Part shown: piece by piece, positions 34,250 to 42,915 of the stretch
Numbering within the stretch: position 1 is the stretch's first letter
Layout of the letters: each line of letters begins with the position of its first letter
From: Deltaproteobacteria bacterium
GTDB lineage: Bacteria; Desulfobacterota; GWC2-55-46; DRQE01
Reading direction: 5' to 3'
Length of the DNA stretch: 59,558 nt
NCBI GenBank assembly: GCA_015492245.1
Contig: WGFM01000009.1
Location: forward strand, 1 to 59,558
The notes under the pieces: generated by a model
Told to the model about the DNA's origin: nothing
Database searches by the model: none
The model's input: the letters and a program-made list of their open reading frames with translations, nothing else
Made by a program: the position numbers and the translations under genes

Positions 34250-35533
34250 TCACCCCTTCTCTATGAGGTCTTTTACGAAACGGAGCTCATCCTCGAGGGT
34301 CTGTAGCCTTCCCTCGAGCTTTTCTCTGAAGACAAGCCTTAATATCTCGCCCATGCGCGGGCCTTCGGCAAGCCCCAGCCCCTTGAGCTCTCTGCCTGTC
34401 AGAATGGGCCTTACATCCATGAGCTCTTCTATATAGAGCCTTACGGCACCTTCCACAACAGGCGAGCCCCTTGCAGCAATATAGAGCACAAGCTCCAGTG
34501 GACAGGATGAAAAGACCTCGTATATTCCGACCCTGTCTTCGGGATCCTTTTCTATGGCCTCAAGGGCCCCTATGGCCTCATCCCTCTTTTCTATTGCAAG
34601 AAGCCTTCTCTTACCCCCCACATCGAGCCAGCAGGAGAGCTTCCTTAAGGCGTCTCCTTCAAGGCTATCCGTGAGGCATAGAAAGTAGACAAACCACTGT
34701 TCCACCTCTTCTTCTTTTCTGATTCCTTCATACCAGCCCAATATGGCCTCGCCCTTTCTGAGGATGGACAGGGTGCCCTCTGGGTTGTCGAACCCATCGA
34801 CCAGGGCATTGAAGAGACCGGCATCGAAGAGTCTTTCCACTATCTGCCAGCGTCTCTCCTCTTCGAATATGTTTACAAGCTCATCGAGCATCCTTCTGCC
34901 AGATGCCTCTCTGGGGGCACCCCCTTCTATCGCCTCAACCATAAGGGCCTCTGTGGCCTCCTCTATCCTGAAGCCGAACCTCAGTGCAAACCTCACAGCC
35001 CTGGGTATCCTTACAGGGTCTTCTGTGAAGCTCTCTTTATGCAATACCCTTATAATGCCTGCCTCAAGGTCCTTCAGCCCGCCACAGAGGTCAACTACCG
35101 TGCCGAACCGTTCGGGATCGAGACATACCGCAAGGGTGTTTATGGTAAAGTCCCTTCTTGAAAGGTCTTCCCTGAGGGTTGCAGGCACAACCTGTGGCAG
35201 ACTTGCCCTGGGGTATTCCTCCTTCCTTGTGGTTGCAATGTCTATTCTGTAGGAATCGAGATAAAGTTCTGCGGTAAGAAACCTTTCATGGCGGATGACC
35301 TCCATGAGGCCATACCTCTCCATGAGTCCATCAACCACAGGATAGCACTCCCCTTCCACCACTATATCGACATCGAGGTTCTTTCTGCCAAGAAGTGTAT
35401 CCCTCACGAACCCACCCACCCCGTAGGCCTTGAGCCCGAGGGTGGATGCAATTCTACCTGTATCCACCAGTATGTTGAACAGTATGGGTGGAAGGCTGGC
35501 CTCAAGGGTCTTAAGGATATTCTTCTCTGGCAT
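34250..35533 (-). CDS. tRNA nucleotidyltransferase/poly(A) polymerase family protein
   Basis: This 427-residue class II protein has the catalytic block GVGGFVRDTLLGRKNLDVDIVVEG (DxD metal site), the second acidic strand with RIDIATTRKEEY, the RRDFTINTLAVCLD motif and the RIPRAVRFALRFGF motif. The C-terminal HD-like helical part completes it. It adds CCA (or only CC or A) to tRNA 3' ends; the sequence alone does not say which. At least one tRNA in the window (Arg) has an encoded CCA, so repair may be the main role. It is 19 bases after larE on the same strand. Confidence 0.9.
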   Translation of the reverse strand: MPEKNILKTLEASLPPILFNILVDTGRIASTLGLKAYGVGGFVRDTLLGRKNLDVDIVVEGECYPVVDGLMERYGLMEVIRHERFLTAELYLDSYRIDIATTRKEEYPRASLPQVVPATLREDLSRRDFTINTLAVCLDPERFGTVVDLCGGLKDLEAGIIRVLHKESFTEDPVRIPRAVRFALRFGFRIEEATEALMVEAIEGGAPREASGRRMLDELVNIFEEERRWQIVERLFDAGLFNALVDGFDNPEGTLSILRKGEAILGWYEGIRKEEEVEQWFVYFLCLTDSLEGDALRKLSCWLDVGGKRRLLAIEKRDEAIGALEAIEKDPEDRVGIYEVFSSCPLELVLYIAARGSPVVEGAVRLYIEELMDVRPILTGRELKGLGLAEGPRMGEILRLVFREKLEGRLQTLEDELRFVKDLIEKG

Positions 35534-35552
35534 AGTCTTTTGAAGGCAGGCT

Positions 35553-36407
35553 TCAGGCTATTCTGGCCTCTTTGAGGGCCTCGTTCATCGAGCCGGTCCT
35601 GTAGCCCTCGAGGTCCACCGTTACATAGGTAAACCCGAGTTCTACAAACCTCCGGGCTATCTTTTCTCTCAGAGAGTTCTCCATAAGATGGCATATCTCC
35701 TCTGGGGCAAGCTCTATACGGGCTATCTCGTTGTGGAATCTTACCCTCACCTGCGAGAAGCCCAGCTGGTGGAGATATTCCTCGCAGTGCTTTATCCTCT
35801 CGAGACTCTCCTCCGTTATCTCCACCCCATAGGGAAACCTTGAAGAAAGGCAGGCGAGGTTTGGTTTCTTCCAGGTGCGTAGCCCGAGCCTCTGGCTGAG
35901 TAGCCTTATCTCTCTTTTTGTAAGCCCTGCCTCTTCGAGTGGGCTCCTTACGCCATGCTCTCTTGCCGCAACCCTTCCGGGCCTGTGGTCTCCCCTGTCA
36001 TCGAGGTTTGCCCCATCGAGTATGTATGAAAGCCCGAGCCTCTGTGCATGGCCCCTGCAGATGGTAAAGAGCTCTGTTTTACAGTAGAAGCAGCGGTTCT
36101 CCGGGTTCTTTCTGAACCCTGGTATCTCCAGCTCGTTGGACTCAACCACTATGTGTCTTACCCCCATCTCCCCTGCCAGCTCTCTTGCCTCCCTGAGCTC
36201 TCCATCTGGATATGTGGGCGAGGTGGCGGTAAGGGCTGCCACATTGTCTCTGCCCAGGGTATCTGCCGCCACCCTGACAAGGAAGGTGGAGTCCACCCCG
36301 GCAGAGAATGCAACGAGCACGCTTCCCATCTCTTCAAGAAGCCCTTTCAGAGCAGCCAGTTTTGCCTGTGCCCTGTCCAGCTCCGCCTCTGTGGGTCTTA
36401 ACTGCAT
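35553..36407 (-). CDS. larE: LarE-type ATP-dependent sacrificial sulfur transferase
   Basis: This 284-residue PP-loop protein has VAFSAGVDSTFLVRVAAD (the SGGxDS-like loop reads SAGVDS) and the hallmark PENRCFYCKTELF, whose Cys donates sulfur to the nickel-pincer cofactor precursor. LDGANLDDRGDHRPGRVAA is also typical. LarE makes the cofactor of lactate racemase and related enzymes with LarB and LarC, neither of which is in view. The start overlaps the end of the ThiI-like gene by 10 bases. Confidence 0.92.
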   Translation of the reverse strand: MQLRPTEAELDRAQAKLAALKGLLEEMGSVLVAFSAGVDSTFLVRVAADTLGRDNVAALTATSPTYPDGELREARELAGEMGVRHIVVESNELEIPGFRKNPENRCFYCKTELFTICRGHAQRLGLSYILDGANLDDRGDHRPGRVAAREHGVRSPLEEAGLTKREIRLLSQRLGLRTWKKPNLACLSSRFPYGVEITEESLERIKHCEEYLHQLGFSQVRVRFHNEIARIELAPEEICHLMENSLREKIARRFVELGFTYVTVDLEGYRTGSMNEALKEARIA

Positions 36408-37438
36408 ACCCTGAGCTCCTTTACCATCTGTTCCGTGGCAGGCTCTGCCACCTCCATGAGCCTTTCACCCTCGGGTGAGACCACCTTCAGGGTATTTCCA
36501 TCCCCTCTTTTCTTCGCATATCTCAAGACGAGGCGGGCACATACCTCTATCGAGCCGTTCTCACCACCACCGCACACCACCCCCACAGGGCCTGGAAAAC
36601 CGACAGGCTCGACCACCGTATCCTCCGCCCTTACAATCCCCTTGAGCCTCTGGTTTTCAGACTCATTGCGGCTTATAACGAGCTTTGTAGAGTTATAACG
36701 AAAGTGTCTGCCCACCTTGAGGATCTGAAGGTCCCTTGTGGTTATATCCTTCTTGTGCTCGAAGAGGTCTCTCACCTTTCTGGCAAATATCTTGTCTGTA
36801 AGCAAACACCCCCCTGACGGGCATGGATAATCATCCAGATTGAACTCCTCTGCAAGGTGCATCTGTGGTTTGCGGGTTCTACCCACCATGTCGAGAAGCT
36901 TAGACCTATCCACCATACCCTCTTTTTCCGGTATGGTGGGCTCAAGGTGTTTGGCACACAGGGGCCTCAAGATTCTACCCTCAAGCCCGCTCTCCTGCTC
37001 TATTGTCCTGAAGGTGTCCCTACGCTGGCTCATGGGCCTCTGGCCAAGCACCTCTCCTGTTATGACGAAGTCTGCCCCTATCTCTTCCATATACTGCCTT
37101 GCCAGTTTGAACATGTAGATTCTACAGTCCACACAGGGGTTTACACCCTTTCCATAGCCGTACCTGGGGTTTCTCACAATATCTATGTAATCGAGTCCCT
37201 TTACCATCACCTTTACAGGTATGCCGAACTTTTCGGCAACCCTTCTTGCCTCACTCTTGCATCCACCGCCCTGATGTGCCCTGTCCTTGTGTTTGCTTCC
37301 AGAGTTACATGTGCAGAAGGCAGAGGTGAAGTTAAGGGCATAAACCTCTATACCCTGCTCGAGTATGAGCCTTACAGCAAGTGTTGAGTCGAGCCCACCT
37401 GAAAGAAGGGCAACGGCCTTCCTCTTTTTCACAGCCAT
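36398..37438 (-). CDS. ThiI-like PP-loop sulfurtransferase/tRNA thiolation protein
   Basis: This 346-residue protein has the PP-loop VALLSGGLDSTLAVRLILEQG, followed by a Cys-rich insert (FCTCNSGSKHKDRAHQGGGC), GVNPCVDCRIYMFKLA, ITGEVLGQRPMSQRRDTF and PCPSGGCLLTDKIFARKV. This matches ThiI/TrmU-like proteins of deltaproteobacteria, Aquificae and archaea that lack the THUMP and rhodanese domains of E. coli ThiI. It probably thiolates tRNA or takes part in sulfur relay. It is coupled to larE, another sulfur-transfer PP-loop protein. Confidence 0.8.
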   Translation of the reverse strand: MAVKKRKAVALLSGGLDSTLAVRLILEQGIEVYALNFTSAFCTCNSGSKHKDRAHQGGGCKSEARRVAEKFGIPVKVMVKGLDYIDIVRNPRYGYGKGVNPCVDCRIYMFKLARQYMEEIGADFVITGEVLGQRPMSQRRDTFRTIEQESGLEGRILRPLCAKHLEPTIPEKEGMVDRSKLLDMVGRTRKPQMHLAEEFNLDDYPCPSGGCLLTDKIFARKVRDLFEHKKDITTRDLQILKVGRHFRYNSTKLVISRNESENQRLKGIVRAEDTVVEPVGFPGPVGVVCGGGENGSIEVCARLVLRYAKKRGDGNTLKVVSPEGERLMEVAEPATEQMVKELRVCS

Positions 37439-37530
37439 TATACCTCCCTGATGACAAAAGTTCTTGTAATCTCCCGAAATACTATTATACTGGGTAAGTC
37501 TACTCCATGTAAAGTCCCAAAAAAGACCCT

Positions 37531-38373
37531 ATGAGACGCAAAGGCATGATAGTTCCTCTCGTACTGTTTGTCCTCACAGTGCTGACCACCATGACAGCCG
37601 GTGCCCTCTATGAGGGGGCTCACATACTGGAAGACCCATGGCAGCTCCTTGTGGGGCTACCCTTTTCGGCCTCACTGCTTTTCATCCTTGGCACACACGA
37701 GCTGGGGCACTACTTTGCGGCAAGATACCACAGGGTGGATGTAACCCCGCCGTTTTTCATACCTGCCCCACCCATACCCCCCATGATAGGCACCTTCGGT
37801 GCCGTCATAAAGATGCGCTCCCCTATAGCCACAAAACAGGCACTTGTGGACATAGGGGCAGCAGGCCCGCTTACAGGCTTTCTTGCCGCAATGGTGATAA
37901 CCCTTGTAGGGCTTTCCCTATCACAGACGATGCCAGCCCCAGAAGAGCCCGCCCTTGGGCTGGGCTCGTCTTTGATATTCGAGCTACTGGGACGCCTTGT
38001 GGTGGGCAGGCTCCCCGAGGGCTATGAGCTCTACCTTCATCCCGTTGCCTTTGCAGGCTGGATAGGCTTCTTCGTAACATCTCTGAACCTCCTGCCCATA
38101 GGCCAGCTCGATGGCGGACACCTCATATACGCACTCTTTGGCAGGACCCACTTTGCCATCTCAAGGCTGACGACGGTGGCACTGGTTGCCCTGGGGCTTC
38201 TCACATGGCATGGCTGGATACTCTGGGCAGTGCTGGTAACCATCATAGGGGTGTGGCATCCACCTGTTGCAGACCCCTATGAGCCCCTCGACAGAAGAAG
38301 ACTCTCTGTAAGCATGTTCACAATAGCTGTATTTGTGTTGACATTCACCCCCTATCCGTTTTATATTTTATAA
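37531..38373 (+). CDS. M50-family membrane metalloprotease (site-2-protease-like)
   Basis: This 280-residue protein has about six hydrophobic segments. The zinc motif is HELGH in FILGTHELGHYFAARYH, and the second metal ligand lies in NLLPIGQLDGGHLIYALFG. The family cuts other proteins within the membrane, often releasing anti-sigma factors or activating precursors. FIPAPPIPPMIGTFGAVIKM is typical of the plant EGY/archaeal-like subgroup. There is no PDZ domain. Its 3' end carries the promoter of the cytochrome b5-like gene. Confidence 0.9.
   Translation: MRRKGMIVPLVLFVLTVLTTMTAGALYEGAHILEDPWQLLVGLPFSASLLFILGTHELGHYFAARYHRVDVTPPFFIPAPPIPPMIGTFGAVIKMRSPIATKQALVDIGAAGPLTGFLAAMVITLVGLSLSQTMPAPEEPALGLGSSLIFELLGRLVVGRLPEGYELYLHPVAFAGWIGFFVTSLNLLPIGQLDGGHLIYALFGRTHFAISRLTTVALVALGLLTWHGWILWAVLVTIIGVWHPPVADPYEPLDRRRLSVSMFTIAVFVLTFTPYPFYIL
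38338..38367 (+). promoter_or_regulatory. promoter inside M50 gene end, for cytochrome b5-like gene (leaderless candidate)
   Basis: TTGACA (38338-38343), an 18-bp spacer and TATATT (38362-38367). The ATG at 38376 is 9 bases after the -10 box with no Shine-Dalgarno. Read-through from the M50 gene remains possible since the genes are 2 bases apart. Confidence 0.55.
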
Positions 38374-38375
38374 CC

Positions 38376-38609
38376 ATGAAGAAGTTCACCAGAGAAGAAC
38401 TGGAACAGTACAACGGTAGTGATCCCTCTAAGCCTGTATACTTTGCGTACAGGGGCAAGGTGTATAACGCCACGGAAAGCCCTCTGTTCACAGAGGGTAT
38501 GCACTTTGAACACCCCACAGGGTGTGATCTTACCGAGCACCTCGACGATGCACCCCATGGCGAGGAGGTGCTCGGAGAACTTCCTGTGGTTGGTGAATAC
38601 GAAGAATAG
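38376..38609 (+). CDS. cytochrome b5-like heme/steroid-binding domain protein
   Basis: This 77-residue protein begins KKFTREELEQYNGSDPSKPVYFAYRGKVYNAT and continues with HFEHPTGCDLTEHLDDAPHG. The pattern matches short bacterial cytochrome b5-like domains, with two His as possible heme ligands. It has no signal or membrane segment, so it is soluble. Its redox partner is unknown. It lies 15 bases before the hydrolase gene. Confidence 0.85.
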   Translation: MKKFTREELEQYNGSDPSKPVYFAYRGKVYNATESPLFTEGMHFEHPTGCDLTEHLDDAPHGEEVLGELPVVGEYEE

Positions 38610-38624
38610 TGGCAAACCCCACCT

Positions 38625-39383
38625 ATGAGGATAACCATACTCGGCTGTGGCACCTCCACGGGGGTGCCTGTTATAGGTTGTCGGTGTGGTGTGTGCACCT
38701 CCAATGACCCGCGAAACAGGCGCACAAGGACATCGGCCCTCTTTCGGGCAAGGGGATGCAACATCCTTGTGGATACCTCGACGGACCTGAGGGCACAGTG
38801 CCTTGCCAACCATATAGAGCGGATAGACGCCGTCCTCTTTACCCATCCACATGCAGACCACATACACGGTATAGACGAACTCAGGATATTCAACCTCCTG
38901 CAGCGCTCTTCCATACCATGCTACGGAAACGAAGAGACCATAAAGAGGATAAGGGGGATGTTCCGCTACATATTCTCGGAAGATGACAACAGCAGCTGGA
39001 AACCACGGCTCACTCTCAACATCATGGACTCTCCCCAGAGAATCATGGACACAGAGGTTATCCCCATAAGGATTTTCCACGGCAGACTCTCCATCCTTGG
39101 CTACAGGATAGAGGATGCCGCCTATCTTACAGACTGTAGCGAGGTGCCTCCTGACTCCCTGGGGCTTCTCGATGGCATAGAGCTCCTTATAATCGGTGCC
39201 CTCCGTGAGAAGCCACATCCAACGCACTTCACCATAAGGCAGGCCATAGAGCTTTCGGAAAGGCTCGGGCCACAGAGAACGGTGCTGACCCACCTCAGCC
39301 ACTCTGTGGACTACCCACTCCACTCGAAAGACCTTCCAGATGGTGTGGAGTTTGCCTACGATGGTATGGAGATAGAGTTCTAA
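38625..39383 (+). CDS. PhnP-like metallo-beta-lactamase-fold hydrolase
   Basis: This 252-residue protein has the N-terminal ITILGCGTSTGVPVIGCRCGVC, where the Cys cluster is the PhnP-type structural zinc site. It then has the MBL metal motif FTHPHADHIHGIDELR and later Asp/His ligands (AYLTDCSEVP, LTHLSHSVDYP). PhnP proteins are cyclic phosphodiesterases, and relatives act on lipoate or nucleotide phosphodiesters. No phosphonate genes are nearby, so the substrate is open. Confidence 0.88.
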   Translation: MRITILGCGTSTGVPVIGCRCGVCTSNDPRNRRTRTSALFRARGCNILVDTSTDLRAQCLANHIERIDAVLFTHPHADHIHGIDELRIFNLLQRSSIPCYGNEETIKRIRGMFRYIFSEDDNSSWKPRLTLNIMDSPQRIMDTEVIPIRIFHGRLSILGYRIEDAAYLTDCSEVPPDSLGLLDGIELLIIGALREKPHPTHFTIRQAIELSERLGPQRTVLTHLSHSVDYPLHSKDLPDGVEFAYDGMEIEF

Positions 39384-39397
39384 CCATTTCTGATGGC

Positions 39398-39426
39398 TTG
39401 ACTTTCCACTGTTATGTGTCATTAAT
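39398..39426 (+). promoter_or_regulatory. possible promoter of the Cys-rich peptide gene
   Basis: TTGACT (39398-39403), a 17-bp spacer and ATTAAT (39421-39426). The -10 box is poor. It precedes an 85-bp gap and a gene with two strong Shine-Dalgarno sequences. Confidence 0.35.
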
Positions 39427-39468
39427 CTATTGAAAGTTGTGGATACACACCAGAGGAGGTGAAAGGAG

Positions 39469-39573
39469 ATGTGCCAGAGCTGTGGATGTGAACCCTGCAA
39501 GAAGTGTGGTGGCCCCATAGAGAAGGGTGTATGCAAGGGTTGTGGCAAGCCATCTTCAGAGTGCACATGCTGA
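39469..39573 (+). CDS. 34-residue Cys-rich zinc-ribbon/metallothionein-like protein
   Basis: A short frame opens at ATG 39469 behind GAGGAGG and a second AAAGGAG, both ideally placed. The 34 residues include nine Cys in CxxC and CxC pairs (positions 2, 5, 7, 10, 13, 22, 25, 32, 34). The beginning MCQSCGC resembles the nickel-binding N-terminus of HypB, and KCGGPI and KGCGKP look like zinc-ribbon knuckles. It is probably a metal-binding peptide. It is convergent with arcC. Confidence 0.75.
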   Translation: MCQSCGCEPCKKCGGPIEKGVCKGCGKPSSECTC

Positions 39574-39578
39574 TTTTA

Positions 39579-40520
39579 TCAGGGGATTATCCTTGTCCCC
39601 GAGACCCCTGATAGTGCAGCCCCTACCGACTGTGGGGAGGTTATGAGCACCTCCCTGCCACCTGCATCTACGAACTCGATGGCGCTTTCTATCTTTGGTG
39701 CCATGCTTCCTGGTTGAAACTCACCCTTTTTAAGATACTCTTCGGCCTTCTCTACGGTCATGATGTCTATCCTTCGCTGCTCCGGGCCTCCGAAGTCAAG
39801 ATAGACCGCATCTACCTGGGTTATGTTTATTATACGCTCTGCACCTATGGCGTTCGCAATGAGGGTTGTGGTGTGGTCCTTGTCCACAACGGCATCCACA
39901 CCTTTAAGGATTCCATCCTCTTCTACCACAGGCACCCCACCGCCACCGCCACATATGGCTATAATATTCTCTTCAACGAGCCTCTTTATCGTCTCCATCT
40001 CCACCACCTTATGGGGCAGTGGCGATGGCACCACCCTTCTATGTCCCCCGTGGCTGTCCTCTCGCATCTGCCAGCCCCACTCATTTGCGAGCCTCTGGGC
40101 CTCGGCCCTCGAGTAAAAAAGCCCTATGGGTTTTTCAGGGCTCAGGAACGAAGGGTCATTCCTGTCGACCACAACCTGTGTTACAACCGTGGCACTCTCT
40201 CTTCTCACCCCTATTCTGGCAAGCTCGTTATGGAGTGTCTGTTGAACAAGAAGACCCACCTCTGCCTGGCTATGGGCACCACACATATACAGTGGTAGTG
40301 GTGGAACCCTCTCTTTCGAGAGCTCGCTTCTTAACAGTATCTCGCCCACCATGGGGCCATTGCCATGGGTTATGAGGAGGGCACAATCGGTTATATAATA
40401 GACGAGTTCACCGAACAGGAGCCTTAAGTTTTCGAGCTCCTCATCTGTTGAGCCTTCGTCGCCTCTCTTTATTATGGCGTTCCCGCCTATGGTTACAACC
40501 AGTGGTCCCTGAAGTGGCAT
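39579..40520 (-). CDS. arcC: carbamate kinase
   Basis: This 313-residue protein of the amino-acid kinase fold has VVTIGGNAIIKRGDEG, LLITHGNGPMVGEILLRSE, GGGGGVPVVEEDG with VDKDHTTTLIANAIGAE, and a C-terminal SAVEFVDAGG-like block (ESAIEFVDAGGREVLITS). It makes ATP from carbamoyl phosphate and ADP, usually in arginine, agmatine or allantoin breakdown. None of those genes is here. It is the last gene of the long minus-strand run, 3 bases after trxB. Confidence 0.95.
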   Translation of the reverse strand: MPLQGPLVVTIGGNAIIKRGDEGSTDEELENLRLLFGELVYYITDCALLITHGNGPMVGEILLRSELSKERVPPLPLYMCGAHSQAEVGLLVQQTLHNELARIGVRRESATVVTQVVVDRNDPSFLSPEKPIGLFYSRAEAQRLANEWGWQMREDSHGGHRRVVPSPLPHKVVEMETIKRLVEENIIAICGGGGGVPVVEEDGILKGVDAVVDKDHTTTLIANAIGAERIINITQVDAVYLDFGGPEQRRIDIMTVEKAEEYLKKGEFQPGSMAPKIESAIEFVDAGGREVLITSPQSVGAALSGVSGTRIIP

Positions 40521-40523
40521 ATC

Positions 40524-41432
40524 CTATGCCCCCAGCTCTTCGATGTATTTTTCTGCCTCATAGGCTGCTATGGCACCATTTCCAACTGCCGTTGCAACCT
40601 GAAGCAATGGGGTGGTGGTGCAATCGCCTGCTGCAAATACCCCTGGATGGGAGGTCTCCATACGGGCTGTGGTCTTTATAAAACCCCGCTCGTCCTTTTC
40701 CACATCTATGAAGTCTGTGGTGGGGTTTATTCCCACAAAGATGAAGACACCCTCTGCCTTTACTGTCTTGAGCGTGCCTGTTCCGAGCTCTTCCACCATC
40801 ACATCTTCCACGAACTTCTCTCCCCTTATCTCCTTGAGGACATGGCTCCAGAGAAACTCTATGTTCTCCGTGTTGAAAGCCCTCTCCTGGAGTATCTTTT
40901 CTGCACGCAGCTTGTCCCTGCGGTGTGCCACATAGACCTTTCTTGCAAGCTTCGATAGAAACACGGCCTCCTTTATGGCCGTATCTCCCCCACCTACAAC
41001 CATGACATCTCTGCCGCGGAAGAAGGGGCCATCACATGTGGCACAGTATGAGACCCCCTTGCCAGTAAACTCCTTTTCACCAGGCACCCCCAGCCTTCTT
41101 GGTCTGGCACCTGTTGCCACCACGATGGCCTTTGCAGGATAGTCCCCCTTCGATGTTTTCACCACCTTGATCTCTTCCTGGAAGGTTACATCCCTGACCT
41201 CTGCGAGCACTATCTCGAGGCCCAGGCCCCTTGCGTGTTCCTCGAACCTCTGCATAAGCTCCATCCCGCTTATGGATGGAAACCCTGGGTAATTCTCTAT
41301 CACATCACTGAGTGCTATCTGTCCGCCCACCATCTCTCGCTCGAAGAGTGTGGTCTTAAGCCTTGCCCTCTTGGCGTATATACCTGCCGTAAGCCCTGCT
41401 GGACCCCCACCTATGATTACAAGGTCATCCAT
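40524..41432 (-). CDS. trxB: thioredoxin reductase
   Basis: This 302-residue FAD/NADPH oxidoreductase has IIGGGPAGLTAGIYAKRA at the N-terminus and the redox-active CATC in SYCATCDGPFFRGRDV. It also has the NADPH-binding VVGGGDTAIKEAVFLSKLA and the FAD-binding FAAGDCTTTPLLQVATAVGNG. It reduces thioredoxin, or alternatively a related disulfide protein. No thioredoxin gene is adjacent. It is downstream of trkH by 24 bases. Confidence 0.95.
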   Translation of the reverse strand: MDDLVIIGGGPAGLTAGIYAKRARLKTTLFEREMVGGQIALSDVIENYPGFPSISGMELMQRFEEHARGLGLEIVLAEVRDVTFQEEIKVVKTSKGDYPAKAIVVATGARPRRLGVPGEKEFTGKGVSYCATCDGPFFRGRDVMVVGGGDTAIKEAVFLSKLARKVYVAHRRDKLRAEKILQERAFNTENIEFLWSHVLKEIRGEKFVEDVMVEELGTGTLKTVKAEGVFIFVGINPTTDFIDVEKDERGFIKTTARMETSHPGVFAAGDCTTTPLLQVATAVGNGAIAAYEAEKYIEELGA

Positions 41433-41456
41433 ACCAAAAAACCTCCTTCGTGTTTT

Positions 41457-42911
41457 TTATCCCCTCCAGAAAGCAGGAAAGAGCAATATAACAAGGGTGT
41501 ATATCTCGAGCCTTCCAAGTATCATGTTGAGTATAAGTATCCACTTCGCACCATCTGGCATCTCTCCGTAACCCACCACAGGCCCTACCATACCGAGGGC
41601 AGGCCCCACATTTCCAAGTGTTGCAGCAGCAGCGGATATGGAGGTTACAAGGTCAAGCCCAAACATCGCAAGCACCCCGGCAGACAATACAAAGACCAGG
41701 AAGAAAAGGAATGTAAACCCTGCCACACTGCGCATTATCTCCGGAGGGATAACCCTACCGTTGAGCTTCACAGGGGTTACCGCATGGGGGTGTATGAGGC
41801 GGTAGACCTCCTTGTAGAGAAGTTTCAGCAGCACAACAACCCTGACACACTTTATGGCACCTGTGGTAGAACCTGCAGAGCCTCCTATGAACATGAGAAC
41901 AAGCAACACAAGCTGTGAGAAGAATGGCCAGAGACTGAAATCTGCCGTGGTATAGCCTGTTGTAGTCGTGATGGAGACCACCTGGAAGAATGCATACCTG
42001 AATGCCGATGCCACGCCATCGTAGTACTCTACCCACAGGTTCATGGTAACCAATATGGTTGCCACCACCATTATGAACACATAGAACCTGAACTCTTCAT
42101 TCTTGACATATGCCTTTATTCCCATCCTGTAGAAGTCATAGTGGAGGGCAAAGTTGGTTGCACCAAGTATCATGAATATTATTATTATCCATTCGGCGTT
42201 TATATTGCCATAGGCCCCGATACTCGCATTCTTCATGGAGAATCCACCTGTGGAAATACAGCCAACGGTATGTATGAATGCATCGAAGAGTGGCATACCT
42301 GATATAAGTAGCATGGTCATCATAACGAACGAGAGGAAGAGATATATCAGCACGAGTATCTTTGCCATCTCCTGTATCCTGGGCACGAACTTTTCCCCTG
42401 AGATGCTCGATGCCTCGGCCTTGTAGAGCTGCATCCCGCCAACACCCAGGAATGGCATGACCGCCACACTCAGGACCACTATGCCCATTCCACCGAGCCA
42501 GTGCGTAACAGAGCGCCATACAAGTAGCCCGCTGGGAAGACCCTCTATATCCGTGAATATGGTTGCCCCTGTTGTGGTAATGCCAGAGGTGGCCTCGAAC
42601 ATGGCATCCACCACAGATGGAACCACCCCGGACAGCAGATATGGCAGGGAGCTGAAAAAGACCGCATTTATCCAGGATATGGCAACCACTATGAAGCCCT
42701 CCCTGTGGCTTACATCCATGTTGACCCTGGTTGTGGCAAGAAAGAGTATGAGCCCGCTGCCTCCTGTAACGATGATGGATATAAGGAAGGGATAGATGTC
42801 TGCCTCTCCATATATGAGAGCCACCAGGAGAGGCAGGAGCATGGCAACCGCAAGGATGATGTTTATCATCCCTGCTATACGCATGGCAACAGCGATTCTT
42901 ATCATAGGCAC
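41457..42911 (-). CDS. trkH: Trk-type potassium uptake protein, membrane subunit
   Basis: This 484-residue integral membrane protein is of the TrkH/KtrB group. Four pore-loop repeats can be seen, each with a filter Gly: ATSGITTTGATIFTD, VGCISTGGFSMKN, VSITTTTGYTTADF and AATLGNVGPALG. LVLLVLMFIGGSAGSTTGAIKCVR is a family hallmark. It works with the cytoplasmic TrkA protein encoded 4 bases upstream. Confidence 0.95.
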   Translation of the reverse strand: MPMIRIAVAMRIAGMINIILAVAMLLPLLVALIYGEADIYPFLISIIVTGGSGLILFLATTRVNMDVSHREGFIVVAISWINAVFFSSLPYLLSGVVPSVVDAMFEATSGITTTGATIFTDIEGLPSGLLVWRSVTHWLGGMGIVVLSVAVMPFLGVGGMQLYKAEASSISGEKFVPRIQEMAKILVLIYLFLSFVMMTMLLISGMPLFDAFIHTVGCISTGGFSMKNASIGAYGNINAEWIIIIFMILGATNFALHYDFYRMGIKAYVKNEEFRFYVFIMVVATILVTMNLWVEYYDGVASAFRYAFFQVVSITTTTGYTTADFSLWPFFSQLVLLVLMFIGGSAGSTTGAIKCVRVVVLLKLLYKEVYRLIHPHAVTPVKLNGRVIPPEIMRSVAGFTFLFFLVFVLSAGVLAMFGLDLVTSISAAAATLGNVGPALGMVGPVVGYGEMPDGAKWILILNMILGRLEIYTLVILLFPAFWRG

Positions 42912-42915
42912 ATAT

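Noticed and set aside
36398-37438. Classic ThiI assignment (thiI symbol)
   Set aside because: The PP-loop and Cys motifs fit ThiI/TrmU-like proteins, but the THUMP and rhodanese domains are absent, so I give no symbol.
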